Assembly: GCA_041648175.1 (NCBI GenBank)
Contig: JBAZPO010000008.1
Location: forward strand, 1-64,000
Reading direction: 5' to 3'
Source of the DNA: Desulfobaccales bacterium
GTDB taxonomy: Bacteria > Desulfobacterota > Desulfobaccia > Desulfobaccales > 0-14-0-80-60-11
Length of the DNA: 64,000 nucleotides
The translations under genes were made by a program, and so were the position numbers. This document shows positions 42,524 to 51,083 of the stretch, piece after piece. Each line of letters opens with the position of its first letter. The stretch's first letter is position 1. The notes under the pieces were generated by a model. That model worked only from the letters and a program-made list of their open reading frames with translations, made no database searches and had not been told where the DNA came from.

Positions 42524-43874
42524 CGACGAGCCCCAGATTATCCAGGCCGTCTCGGGCATCCTGCAGGACGAGGGCTTCGAGGTGCTCACCGCGCCCGACG
42601 GGGAGACCGCCCTGAAGTTGGTGGGCGAGCGGGTCCCGGACCTAGTGCTCCTGGACATCGCCCTGCCGGGTATGGATGGGTTGGACGTCCTCCAGGAATT
42701 GAAGCGCCTCCATCCCTATCTGCCGGTGGTGATGATTTCGGCTTACGGCTCGGTGGAAAATGCGGTCAGGGCCACACGCCTGGGGGCCTATGACTTTATC
42801 GAAAAGCCGCCCCATGCCGACAAAATCCTTCTGACGGTGCGAAACGGCCTGGAACTGGCTCGCCTGTCCGAGGAAAACCGGCGGCTGCGGCAACAGACGG
42901 CCCCGACCCGGGAGATTATCGGCAAAAGCGAGCCCATCCGCAAGCTGCGCGAGGCCCTGAATGTGGTGGCGCCCACCAACGCCTCGGTGCTCATCACCGG
43001 AGAAAACGGCACCGGCAAGGAACTGGTGGCCCGGGCCCTCCACGCCTATAGTAAGCGGTCCCACCGGACTTTTGTGGAGGTCAACTGTGCCGCCATCCCT
43101 GAAGATCTCATCGAAAGCGAGCTCTTCGGCCACGAGAAAGGGGCCTTTACCGGGGCCACGGACCGCCACCGGGGTAAGTTCGACCTGGCCCACGAAGGCA
43201 CCCTCTTTTTAGACGAAATCGGCGATATGAGCCTGAAGACTCAGGCCAAGATCCTGCGCATTCTGGAGGAACAGCGGTTTGAGCGGGTGGGGGGGCAGCG
43301 GCCCATCCAGGTGGATGTGCGCATCATCGCTGCGACCAATAAGAATCTGGAAGAGGAGATTGCCAAAGGCGCGTTCAGGGAAGATCTTTACCACCGCATC
43401 AACGTCATCCCCCTCATTGTCCCGCCCTTGAGGGAGCGCCGGGAGGACATCCCGCCCTTAGCCACCCACTTCCTCAAGGAACTGGCCCGGGAGGAAAACG
43501 CCCCGGCCAAGACCTTCAGCCCCCAGGCCCTGGAAGCGTTGGCCGCCCAACCCTGGCCGGGCAACGTCCGGGAGTTGAAAAACTTCGTCTGGCGCCTGGG
43601 CATTATGAGTCCTAAACCGGTCATCGACCTGGCCGACCTGCCCTTCAACGCTCCGGCCTCCGCCCCGGAGGAAGGCGGCGAGGGCGAATTCATTGACCCG
43701 TTTCTCCAGGTGCCGTCCTTCCGGGAGGCCCGGGCCCTGTTTGAAAAGCAGTTCCTGCGGCGCAAACTGGAGGAATGCCGGGGCAACGTCAGCCTGCTGG
43801 CCGAAAAGATCGGCCTGGAGCGCTCCCACCTCTACCGCAAACTGAAGAGCTACGGCCTGGAGCCGGGGAAGTAG
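42498..43874 (+). CDS. sigma54-dependent response regulator, NtrX/NtrC type
   Basis: 458 aa. Receiver domain 1-120 (LLVVDDEP, phospho-acceptor D53 in VLLDIALPG, MISAYGS, EKPP). AAA+ domain about 140-375 with GENGTGKELVARA (Walker A), GAFTGAT (sigma54-contact loop), GTLFLDEIGDM (Walker B) and the R finger region. Fis-type HTH at the end (GNVSLLAEKIGLERSHLYRK). It activates sigma54 promoters when phosphorylated. The start overlaps the NtrY-like gene by 26 bp, which strongly implies they are partners. The target genes are unknown. Confidence 0.95.
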   Translation: MSGTLLVVDDEPQIIQAVSGILQDEGFEVLTAPDGETALKLVGERVPDLVLLDIALPGMDGLDVLQELKRLHPYLPVVMISAYGSVENAVRATRLGAYDFIEKPPHADKILLTVRNGLELARLSEENRRLRQQTAPTREIIGKSEPIRKLREALNVVAPTNASVLITGENGTGKELVARALHAYSKRSHRTFVEVNCAAIPEDLIESELFGHEKGAFTGATDRHRGKFDLAHEGTLFLDEIGDMSLKTQAKILRILEEQRFERVGGQRPIQVDVRIIAATNKNLEEEIAKGAFREDLYHRINVIPLIVPPLRERREDIPPLATHFLKELAREENAPAKTFSPQALEALAAQPWPGNVRELKNFVWRLGIMSPKPVIDLADLPFNAPASAPEEGGEGEFIDPFLQVPSFREARALFEKQFLRRKLEECRGNVSLLAEKIGLERSHLYRKLKSYGLEPGK

Positions 43875-43916
43875 GGAAACCAAGAAAACCGAAATGGAAT
43901 AAGAGAGGATGGTAAT

Positions 43917-44097
43917 TATAGCAGTTGCCAAAAATTCTTTCTGATTGCTGGATTTCTAAATCCCCCTAAATCCCCCTTTTTCAAAGGGGGACTTTTAAAG
44001 CAATTCCGCTAAGTTCCCCCCTTTGGAAAAGGGGGGTTAGGGGGATTTAGCTTCTTAGACAGTGTACCTTGAAGGAAAAAACTTTTGGCAAAGCTAT
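43917..44097. repeat. MITE-like element family D, copy 3 (diverged)
   Basis: About 181 bp, with ends TATAGCAGTTGCCA and TTTTGGCAAAGCTAT. The interior C-run/G-run layout is the same as at 4031-4214 and 13682-13862 but with more substitutions. It separates the ntrX-like gene from the MNT gene. Confidence 0.7.
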
Positions 44098-44132
44098 GTA
44101 TTCTTTCTCTGAATGAAACAGGAGGATCTGTC

Positions 44133-44453
44133 ATGGGACCCGCACTGGCAATTATTTTGAAAGAGCTGCGACTCCGCTTAGAAAGGTTATATGGTGATCG
44201 CCTCATCCATCTCCGTCTTTATGGCTCCCAGGCTCGCCGGGATGCCACACCGGGGTCAGATATTGACGTGCTGGTGGTCTTGCGGGGACAGGTGTCACCC
44301 TGTGAGGAAATCTCCAGGACCGTTAATGATGTGGCCGAGATTTCATTAAACCACGGGGTTGTCATCGCCTGTGTGTTTGTCTCCCAGGAAGCCTATGAAC
44401 ACGAACAGAGTCCTCTTCTCTTGAATGTGCGGCAGCAGGAGGTTGCCATTTGA
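44133..44453 (+). CDS. nucleotidyltransferase, MNT-type antitoxin
   Basis: A 106-aa minimal nucleotidyltransferase. HLRLYGSQARRDATPGSDID has the GSxAR and SDID motifs with both metal-binding aspartates. In MNT/HEPN modules this protein adds AMP to a tyrosine of the HEPN RNase and silences it. ATG 44133 follows AGGAGG. Its stop overlaps the start of the HEPN remnant at 44450, the standard operon arrangement, but the HEPN gene is truncated, so the antitoxin now has no intact toxin here. Confidence 0.85.
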   Translation: MGPALAIILKELRLRLERLYGDRLIHLRLYGSQARRDATPGSDIDVLVVLRGQVSPCEEISRTVNDVAEISLNHGVVIACVFVSQEAYEHEQSPLLLNVRQQEVAI

Positions 44454-44587
44454 AGACCGAGGTGGCTGATCTGCTTTTCCAGGCTCAAGAGAGCCTTGCC
44501 GCCAGGATATTACACCGCGAAAAATTTCATGGCTTTGCGGCAGCCAGGGCCTATCGCCAATGCTTAAGTGAACAGCATTGGATTTAG
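44450..44587 (+). pseudogene. truncated HEPN toxin gene
   Basis: From TTG 44450, overlapping the MNT stop, the frame reads LKTEVADLLFQAQESLAARI ... FHGFAAARAYR, a standard HEPN N-terminus up to the point where families have the helix with RAYYAMFY. There it runs into the 17-bp end of a family G repeat (44559-44575), giving nine foreign residues and a stop (46 codons in all, versus about 130 expected). The catalytic RX4-6H region is missing, so no RNase can be made. No downstream HEPN fragment was found. Confidence 0.75.
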
Positions 44588-44699
44588 GGGGATTTGGATT
44601 TTACGGTAAAGCCTGCGGCTATCAATTTACCTGGTTGAACGCATTTTCCTATGAGGTGCCACAAACCTATCAGGAGCTTCAGGCGCCTATCCCTCCCTC

Positions 44700-45128
44700 C
44701 TACTCCAGCCCCTGCTTACGGCGTTGTTCGTACTCTTGCATACAAGACCAAAATTGTTCACCGCTGGGGCCTTTCACTACCTGGCAAACGTTTTGGCCCT
44801 GGGCCAAAGAGAGATATTTTTGATAAGCCAATTCATCCCCGATATATAAGGTGTTGAATTTCTCATCGTTATAAACATAATGAGTGCTGCCATTGGTCTC
44901 GAAGGTCGTAATTTTCCCTATGGGAATATTGTTCATCAGGGCCGCCCGGCTGCGGGTATAATCCTGGTACACCGGCAACTTCTTAAAGCCCGCTTGTTCC
45001 AGCAGATACGTCGTTGTTACCGTTTGCTGGGTGGTGGGCCCGTAAGAGGTGCACCCGCTGAACAGCACGATAAAAAGCATTCCCCAGACCGCCACGTTCA
45101 TCCTGGCTTTCCGCCCCTCCGCCATCAT
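44700..45128 (-). CDS. predicted lipoprotein, 142 aa
   Basis: A lipoprotein signal with hydrophobic core MNVAVWGMLFIVLFSGC; the lipidated cysteine is followed by TSYGPTTQQ. The mature domain is unrecognised: it has an Ala/Arg/Tyr-rich stretch (QDYTRSRAALMNNIPIGKI) and two later cysteines (NVCQVV and WSCMQEYEQRR). ATG 45128 has AGAGGAGGG upstream; the frame stays open to 45347 but without a start signal. Single gene after the terminator of the radical SAM gene. Confidence 0.7.
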   Translation of the reverse strand: MMAEGRKARMNVAVWGMLFIVLFSGCTSYGPTTQQTVTTTYLLEQAGFKKLPVYQDYTRSRAALMNNIPIGKITTFETNGSTHYVYNDEKFNTLYIGDELAYQKYLSLAQGQNVCQVVKGPSGEQFWSCMQEYEQRRKQGLE

Positions 45129-45292
45129 GCCCTCCTCTGAGTTCGAATGACCTGTGCCCCTCGGCACCCAAAAGGAAGAGGGGTGGTTAATCATAGACCA
45201 CCGGTTCATATTGTCAAGCAGGTTTGGCACAATCTGAGGATAGACCCCGAAGTGAGGATAGCTCGAAGATTCACCTAAAAACCGCAAAGGAA

Positions 45293-45326
45293 CAAAAAGC
45301 CCTCCCAAACCGGAGCTTGGGAGGGC
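45293..45326 (-). terminator. Rho-independent terminator of the radical SAM gene
   Basis: Stem GCCCTCCCA / TGGGAGGGC (45299-45307 with 45318-45326), 10-nt loop, followed on the minus strand by TTTTTG. It lies about 30 bp after the radical SAM stop codon. Confidence 0.8.
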
Positions 45327-45354
45327 GACCTGAAACCTGAAACCCAAAACCTTT

Positions 45355-47217
45355 CTAAATCGGTGCGCCTACTTCGGCCAGAGTCTGGAAATAAACCCGG
45401 CGGATCAGGTGCAGGCGCTTGTGAAAACAGAGCCCCAGTTCCATGCAGGCGTTGTAAAAGGATTCACGGCTGAATTTCATGGAGACCAAACGGGCCGCGG
45501 CGTCCCTGGTAATCGCCTGGCGGAGCTCATTGACCTTCTGGGCCGCCTCCCCCAGTCCTTCCCACAGGGGCACCAGGACGACGTCCGACTGTTCTTGCAG
45601 GCGGGCAATTTCGGCTTGCACCCGTTGCATGGCCTGGAGAGGGCTGGCCTCCGTCTTCTCCGGGTTGGTTACCTGCACGACCTCCACTCCCAGACGTTCC
45701 AGGAACTTAATGAGAAAATCCTTGGGTCCCTTCTCCCAAGTGCAGAGGTTCCAGACGTCACCGGGGATGCCGACCTTGGGGGTCCGCCCCTTTTGCGGCA
45801 GCATCTGGCGCAGCTGTTGCCCCCGGGTATAGAGCCGCTCTTTCAGTTGCTGGAAGTATTTGTTCCTCTTGAAGGTGGCCTTCCATAGGATGATACGGCC
45901 GTAAGCCTTCATTTTGGCGAAGAACAAGTCCCGGGCCACGAGGCGTTGAAACACCGAGGTCCAACTGTAAAACTTCTTCATGGCCCGGTTGGTTTCCATC
46001 TGCAGTTCATAGGGGGTGAACTGCCGGGGTTGGAACACCGTGTGGTGGCCGTCGTACTGGCTCCAGTCCCGGCAGATGATGCGGTTCTGAGCCTCTATTT
46101 CTTTGAAGAACGGGGTGCCGGGCAACGGGGTAAGGATCAGGTATTGCAGGGAGTCCAGGTTCAATTGGCGGGAAACCTTCACGGTGTCCCGGATCACCTG
46201 GTAGTGGTCCTCCTCGGAGCCGAACACGAACATACCGTGGACATTGATGCCGAAGTGGTGAAAATTATTCACGCAATCCTTGATGCCTTGCACGGTCTGA
46301 GACTTGTTATAGGCCTTCAAAGTGGCCGGGTTGATGGATTCCAATCCGACGAAGACGATGTAGCAGCCGCTCTTGGCCATGAGAGCCAGGAGTTCCGGGT
46401 CCTTGGCGGATTCCACCCGCACCTGGGCGCTCCATTCGATTTTTATGCCTTCGGCGATGATGCGCTCGCACAATTCTTTCGTGCGCTTGCGGTCGGCCGT
46501 GAAGTTGTCGTCGCAGAAAAAGACGTGGCGGCTCTCAAGACCGTTCTGGCGAATCTCCGCAATCACCCGATCGATGGAATTGACCCGGTGCTGGCGCCCG
46601 AAGAGTTGGATAACCGAACAGAAGCTGCAGTTGAAGGGGCAGCCCCGGGAGGTGGCGATGGACACGACGCCTCGGTTATTTTTAGCCTTCCAGCCGTGAA
46701 TCAGATTGTAGTTGGGGATGGGGAGGGCATCCAGGCTTCCCAGGAACGGGCGCCAGGGGTTCTGATGCATGATATCCCCGTCCCGGTAGCAGAGATTTTT
46801 GACGTCCGCCGGATCTCCGCCGTTTTCCAGGACGTTGATCAACTCCGGCAGGGCTTCCTCGGCCTCGCCGCAGATGACATAGTCGGCGTGCTCCAGCCCC
46901 TCCAGGGGCAGGAAACTGGGGTGCGCGCCTCCTAAGACCACCGGCAGTCCCTGGGCGCGATAAAAATCCGCCAATTCATAGGCCCGGGGGGCCGTGGAGG
47001 AGATGCTGGAGATGCCCACCAAGTCGGGTTGAAAGTCCAGGGTGGCGTAATCGGGCCTGGAAATTTCCTCCACCACCACTTTGACCTCGATCCCCTGCTG
47101 CTCCAGGATGGTTCCCAGCAACAGCGACCCTAACCGGGGAATGGCCACCCGGCTGAAGATATGTTCCTGTGGAGACCGGGGTTCGATGAACAACACCTTT
47201 TTAATGGGCCGCGTCAT
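45355..47217 (-). CDS. B12-binding radical SAM protein
   Basis: A 620-aa protein. Residues about 1-140 are a cobalamin-binding Rossmann domain (LVGISSISSTAPRAYELA, VVLGGAHPSFLP, DYVICGEAEEALPELI). The radical SAM domain has SRGCPFNCSFCSV, whose three cysteines hold the 4Fe-4S cluster, at about residue 195. After the radical SAM region comes a C-terminal extension of about 200 residues that I do not recognise, including IPGDVWNLCTWEKG and a helical VQAEIARLQEQSDVVLVPLW. Members of this class methylate unactivated carbon or rearrange rings; the substrate cannot be deduced. Single gene with its own terminator. Confidence 0.9.
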   Translation of the reverse strand: MTRPIKKVLFIEPRSPQEHIFSRVAIPRLGSLLLGTILEQQGIEVKVVVEEISRPDYATLDFQPDLVGISSISSTAPRAYELADFYRAQGLPVVLGGAHPSFLPLEGLEHADYVICGEAEEALPELINVLENGGDPADVKNLCYRDGDIMHQNPWRPFLGSLDALPIPNYNLIHGWKAKNNRGVVSIATSRGCPFNCSFCSVIQLFGRQHRVNSIDRVIAEIRQNGLESRHVFFCDDNFTADRKRTKELCERIIAEGIKIEWSAQVRVESAKDPELLALMAKSGCYIVFVGLESINPATLKAYNKSQTVQGIKDCVNNFHHFGINVHGMFVFGSEEDHYQVIRDTVKVSRQLNLDSLQYLILTPLPGTPFFKEIEAQNRIICRDWSQYDGHHTVFQPRQFTPYELQMETNRAMKKFYSWTSVFQRLVARDLFFAKMKAYGRIILWKATFKRNKYFQQLKERLYTRGQQLRQMLPQKGRTPKVGIPGDVWNLCTWEKGPKDFLIKFLERLGVEVVQVTNPEKTEASPLQAMQRVQAEIARLQEQSDVVLVPLWEGLGEAAQKVNELRQAITRDAAARLVSMKFSRESFYNACMELGLCFHKRLHLIRRVYFQTLAEVGAPI

Positions 47218-47482
47218 GTCTTACTCCTTCTGGTAAATCTCACTCTTCGAGGGCGAGTTCAAAAAAAACAATCCCCTCCCCGGCCTGGTCCTCAGGCCCG
47301 GTGAAAGGCTCAATTATATGGGAAAGTTAGATGGATCCTTTTACCACTGTAAAGGGGGGCGGCGCGAATGTCAAATTAATTCTCTGTGTCCGCACTATGA
47401 GGAAAGCATGAGACAGCAGACTCCCTCGCCAGGAAGGAGTCTGCCGCAATTGTGCCTTAACTTCTGAAACTGGGAGGGTGTT

Positions 47483-47800
47483 CTAGACGCAACCGGTGGG
47501 TTTCGCCAATCCCGCCATCTTACAAGCGCCTTTGCCCGGTCCTGAGGGAAAGAGCTCATAGATATGTTTCAGTTTGTAGCCGGTTACCTTGGAAAGAATC
47601 CGGACCATGGGGGCAATGCCGTTCTTCTTGTAGTAATCCTGGAGCATGTTGATGACTTTCCAATGCTCATCGTTCAGCTCAGCGATGCCTTCGGATTCCT
47701 TGACGTAGTCCACCCACTCTTCATTCCACTGATCCAGGTTCTCCAAAAAGCCGTCTTCATCTACCGTAAAGGTTTTGCCTTTGAATTCCACGGTGGCCAT
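47483..47800 (-). CDS. dsrC: DsrC, sulfur-carrier substrate of dissimilatory sulfite reductase
   Basis: A 105-aa DsrC. The C-terminal arm GACKMAGLAKPTGCV carries both redox cysteines (C93 and C104, spaced as in DsrC), so it is a true DsrC rather than TusE or a single-Cys relative. It carries the sulfur from sulfite reduction as a trisulfide that the membrane complex DsrMKJOP reduces. It implies that the host reduces sulfite/sulfate or a related sulfur compound. It is alone, as dsrC often is. AAGGAGG precedes the ATG and a good sigma70-type promoter lies upstream (47856-47884). Confidence 0.95.
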   Translation of the reverse strand: MATVEFKGKTFTVDEDGFLENLDQWNEEWVDYVKESEGIAELNDEHWKVINMLQDYYKKNGIAPMVRILSKVTGYKLKHIYELFPSGPGKGACKMAGLAKPTGCV

Positions 47801-47855
47801 TAAGCGATATCCTCCTTCAATATTTTACTCGCGCAGTTTTAGTTTTTGATTTTCA

Positions 47856-47884
47856 AAGTTATGTCATTGTGAAATTTTTGTCAA
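47856..47884 (-). promoter_or_regulatory. sigma70-type promoter of dsrC
   Basis: On the minus strand: perfect -35 TTGACA (complement of 47879-47884), a 17-bp spacer and -10 TAACTT (complement of 47856-47861), then an AT-rich 5' leader of about 50 bp with AAGGAGG before the start. Strong -35 and ideal spacing suit a highly expressed gene. Confidence 0.65.
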
Positions 47885-47910
47885 GCATTAAAAATTCACG
47901 AAGCCCTTCC

Positions 47911-49305
47911 CTAGCGTGCCGGGCCCGCCTCTGGAAAGATCTTTCCCGGATTCATTATGTTGAGGGGATCAAAGGCCGCTTTGATGCGCCGTTGCAGGGC
48001 CATAGCGGCCTCAGACACCTCCAGCCCCAGGTAAGGGGCCTTGGTGAGACCGATGCCGTGTTCGCCGGACAGGGTGCCGTTCAATTTTCGCACCATGGCG
48101 AATATGTCCTCCACCGCCAGGTGCACCGCCTCCCGTTCCCGGGCCACCTGATGATCGTACAAGACATTGACGTGCATATTACCGTCCCCGGCATGGCCGT
48201 AGCTGGGAATGATCAGCCCATGGGTTCGGCCAATGTCCTTAAGGGCGTCGATAAGCTGAGGAATGGCCCCCAGAGGCACCACCACGTCCTCACTCACCTT
48301 ATTGGGCTTCACCTTTAAGAGCGCCGGTGAGATAACTTTACGGGCCTTCCAGAGTTGCTCGGCCTCCTCTATAGTCTTAGCCCTAAGGACCAGCCCGGCT
48401 CCTTGCTCCTTACAGAAATCGGCGATCCGGGCGGCCCGGTTTTCCACGTCCTGGGGTTGGCCGTCCACCGCGATAAGCAATAGTGCAGCGGTCCCCTCCG
48501 GCAGTTCAAAGGGCAGCATCTCCTTGACGCAGGAGAGCGTCACGTGGTCCATGAACTCCAGCGCCGTAGGGGCCAGGCCCGACCGTAAGATCAGGCTGAC
48601 AGCCTCCGCCGCGGCATTGAGGGTTGCAAATCCCGCGGCCAGGGTCTGGCGGGCCGGGGGTTTGGACACGAGTTTCAGGGTGATGCGGGTAATCACCCCC
48701 AATGTGCCTTCCGACCCCAAAAACAGGCGGGTGAGGTCATAGCCCACCACGCCCTTCATGGTGCGGGTCCCGGCAGAGATAAGCTCGCCCGTGGGCAGCA
48801 CCACTTCCAGCCCCAGGACATAATCCCGGGTGACGCCATACTGCACCGCCACCGCACCTCCGGCGCACTCTGCGACGTTCCCGCCGATGGTGCAGAACTC
48901 AGCGCTGGCTGGGTCCGGTGGATAATACAGCCCCTCGGCCTCAACCGCGGCCTTCAGTTTCCCCAGGATAACCCCGGGCTCCACCACCGCCACCAGGTCG
49001 TTTTTGCTAATCTCGATAATGCGGTTCAACCGGGTCAGGACCAGCACCACCCCGCCCTCGATGGGCACCGCGCCGCCGCTCCGCCCCGTCCCCGCGCCCC
49101 GGGGCACCACGGGAAACCGGTGCTCGTTGGCCAGCCGCACAATCGCCGCCACCTCCGCCGCCGACCCTGGAAAAACCACCACATCCGGCATCCGCGCCCG
49201 GTCCGTGGCATCAAAGGCATAGCACCAGCGCTCCTCGGGGGTGGTGAGGATATGCTCGGGGCCAACGATGGCTTTGAGTTCAGAAATTACGTTCTCGGAA
49301 ATCAT
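47911..49305 (-). CDS. FAD-linked oxidase (GlcD/D-lactate dehydrogenase type)
   Basis: A 464-aa flavoprotein of the GlcD/VAO family oxidising a 2-hydroxy acid such as D-lactate or glycolate. FAD-binding signatures: VVPRGAGTGRSGGAVPIEGG, DPASAEFCTIGGNVAECAGG and YGVTRDYVLGLEVVLPTG. The C-terminal cap includes SYGHAGDGNMHVN with the substrate-binding histidines, and GTLSGEHGIG. All conserved parts are present. No iron-sulfur partner (GlcF) is next to it. ATG 49305 is chosen; the upstream codons to 49332 are not family-like. It begins 110 bp downstream of the dsrC promoter on the same strand as dsrC. Confidence 0.9.
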   Translation of the reverse strand: MISENVISELKAIVGPEHILTTPEERWCYAFDATDRARMPDVVVFPGSAAEVAAIVRLANEHRFPVVPRGAGTGRSGGAVPIEGGVVLVLTRLNRIIEISKNDLVAVVEPGVILGKLKAAVEAEGLYYPPDPASAEFCTIGGNVAECAGGAVAVQYGVTRDYVLGLEVVLPTGELISAGTRTMKGVVGYDLTRLFLGSEGTLGVITRITLKLVSKPPARQTLAAGFATLNAAAEAVSLILRSGLAPTALEFMDHVTLSCVKEMLPFELPEGTAALLLIAVDGQPQDVENRAARIADFCKEQGAGLVLRAKTIEEAEQLWKARKVISPALLKVKPNKVSEDVVVPLGAIPQLIDALKDIGRTHGLIIPSYGHAGDGNMHVNVLYDHQVAREREAVHLAVEDIFAMVRKLNGTLSGEHGIGLTKAPYLGLEVSEAAMALQRRIKAAFDPLNIMNPGKIFPEAGPAR

Positions 49306-49536
49306 ATACCAAGGTAAGATACCAGAAAACATTAATCAGAGCATGATAAGGCGTAATTCTTCTAACTCCCTCCCCCTTGATGGGGGAGGGTTGGGGTGGG
49401 GGTGAATGGCATTGCTGTTTCGCTCCGAGTTATAATTATAAGGCTATAAAATTACAAATATAGAGCATATTTCACTAGTTAACAGATATTGACAATCAAG
49501 CGCCAATGATTATAAAAACACTAAAGGAGACTTGCC

Positions 49537-49683
49537 ATGAAAGCTTTCTTTCTTGCTCTGTTGGTGACTATCGCCTTTACTATCATAAGCTGTGCCACAA
49601 CTCCTCCCCAGGAAGAAACCGCCAACCAACAGAAGTGGCAACAGGAAATGGAGGTAATCCTGCCCAGAGGAGGGGCCAGATAA
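49537..49683 (+). CDS. very small predicted lipoprotein, 48 aa
   Basis: MKAFFLALLVTIAFTIISCA is a complete lipoprotein signal with the lipidated cysteine at residue 19, followed by a short charged tail rich in Gln/Glu (QEETANQQKWQQEME). AAAGGAG lies ideally before ATG 49537. It resembles entericidin-size envelope peptides in form only; no family is claimed. A hairpin with a T-run follows (49739-49771). Confidence 0.65.
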   Translation: MKAFFLALLVTIAFTIISCATTPPQEETANQQKWQQEMEVILPRGGAR

Positions 49684-49738
49684 TTTTTGATTCTGGTTTC
49701 TGGTTTTTTCTGGTTCCCAAGCTTCAGCTTTTTTTTCT

Positions 49739-49771
49739 GGTTCCCAAGCTCCAGCTTGGGAACCGCTTTTT
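49739..49771 (+). terminator. hairpin with T-tract after the small lipoprotein gene
   Basis: GGTTCCCAAGCT (49739-49750) pairs with AGCTTGGGAACC (49753-49764), then GCTTTTT. Structurally a Rho-independent terminator. The sequence also belongs to the interspersed GTTCCCAAG palindrome family (176-198, 2741-2765 and 51360-51384), so it may be a repeat co-opted as a terminator. Confidence 0.65.
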
Positions 49772-49907
49772 CCTGCGAAGCTCTGCTTCGCTTAAAAGCT
49801 TGGTAATCCTGACTGACGCTCACGTCGCCAAGCAGATCTTGGATGCTAGATACGTCCATAAACATGAACTTGGGGACGAGGGAAAATTATTTACTATTCT
49901 GCGATAT

Positions 49908-51083
49908 TTACTTTAAGTTGACTATAAGTTTTTCTAAGTTTATATCGTCGTCTGGGTCAGACCCTGTAAAATCAATGTAATGAATTACTCGCAACTGGCG
50001 TGGAACTCGGACCCCTTCATAGAGTACAGGAACTATCTTCTTTTTTGAGTCCAAAGCCGTAAGGAGTTCACCTCGAACTTCTAATGACTCTAAAGAATTC
50101 GTTGATAAGATTATGAGTAACGTTCTGCAGTCGTCGAGGGCTTTATCAATTTCTCGGTCATAATCCGCGCCAAGTGGGAGATTCCACTCGTCAACCCAAA
50201 GATTTACACCTCGGTCTTTGAGATTTTTAGCCAGTTTTAATGCAAATTCTTTGTCTTTTCGGGCGTAAGAGAAAAAAATGAAACCGCTCGAACTCTCAAG
50301 GTGACGTACCTCGCTCGGCTTTTCTCTAACGGGCTCTGCAACGGCCTGACCGGCAGGCTCCTCGACTACAACGTGCTCTGGTAGAATAGTTGATATCTGA
50401 TTTTTAGTGAGCGGGGGTGGTTGCTCGGGGGGGAATCGAGTTTTTTTAGCTCTCCGCGACTCTCCTTTAGGCACTGTCGGTGTTTTTGGGTAAGGCGGTT
50501 CGAATTCTTCAATGACTAGGCTCTCGGATTCAGCAGGTTCTGTCCTTATGGGCGGCCGTTCGCTGAGTGGGGCCTCGATTGGCCTTTCTCCAGCGGCCTC
50601 TGTTACCTCGGGCTCTCGGGGTTGAGATGGCGGTCTGATGCCAAAACCAGTGAATAGTTGGGAGAAGACCTTTAGGGGTTGAGTTCGGGGTTGAGATGGC
50701 TGATCGATGCCGAGGGCTCTGAGTAGTTGGGAGAAGCCCGTGTCGTAACCGGCGGTAAAGTCAATATGCTGTAAGCGCCGCAGGCGAGATGGCTTATCGC
50801 AGGGGTGGAGAAGGATTGGTACAACTAGTCTTCCCTCTTCCAGGGCATATGATACTTCATTCATTACGTTATTGGAAGCCACCGATTCGGGAGAAAGGAC
50901 AGCTATCATGCCCCGGCTGGTCTTCAATGCCTCTTCAACCTCGCGGTCCCAGCGCTGCCCGCCAAGGATATCCAGTTGGTCTAGCCATAGATTCACGCCG
51001 ACATCCCGTAACTCTTTGGCCAGCTTCAAAACAAATTCCGAATCCTTGCGAGCATAGCTAAAGAAGTATTTGAGCTCTCCCAT
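49908..51083 (-). CDS. tandem TIR-domain protein
   Basis: A 391-aa protein with two TIR domains. TIR1 (about 5-125) and TIR2 (about 268-391) both begin with FFSYARKD, continue with a VNLW(L/V)D segment and IAVLS / LIILS, and share IDFT near the end. Each keeps a glutamate at the position catalytic in SARM1-type NADases (E76 in VMNEVSYAL; E339 in VRGELLTAL). The linker (about 130-265) is Pro/Glu/Arg-rich and probably disordered. Bacterial TIR proteins cleave or modify NAD in phage defence or act as host-directed effectors; which applies is unknown. No membrane segment or partner sensor gene is adjacent. Confidence 0.85.
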   Translation of the reverse strand: MGELKYFFSYARKDSEFVLKLAKELRDVGVNLWLDQLDILGGQRWDREVEEALKTSRGMIAVLSPESVASNNVMNEVSYALEEGRLVVPILLHPCDKPSRLRRLQHIDFTAGYDTGFSQLLRALGIDQPSQPRTQPLKVFSQLFTGFGIRPPSQPREPEVTEAAGERPIEAPLSERPPIRTEPAESESLVIEEFEPPYPKTPTVPKGESRRAKKTRFPPEQPPPLTKNQISTILPEHVVVEEPAGQAVAEPVREKPSEVRHLESSSGFIFFSYARKDKEFALKLAKNLKDRGVNLWVDEWNLPLGADYDREIDKALDDCRTLLIILSTNSLESLEVRGELLTALDSKKKIVPVLYEGVRVPRQLRVIHYIDFTGSDPDDDINLEKLIVNLK

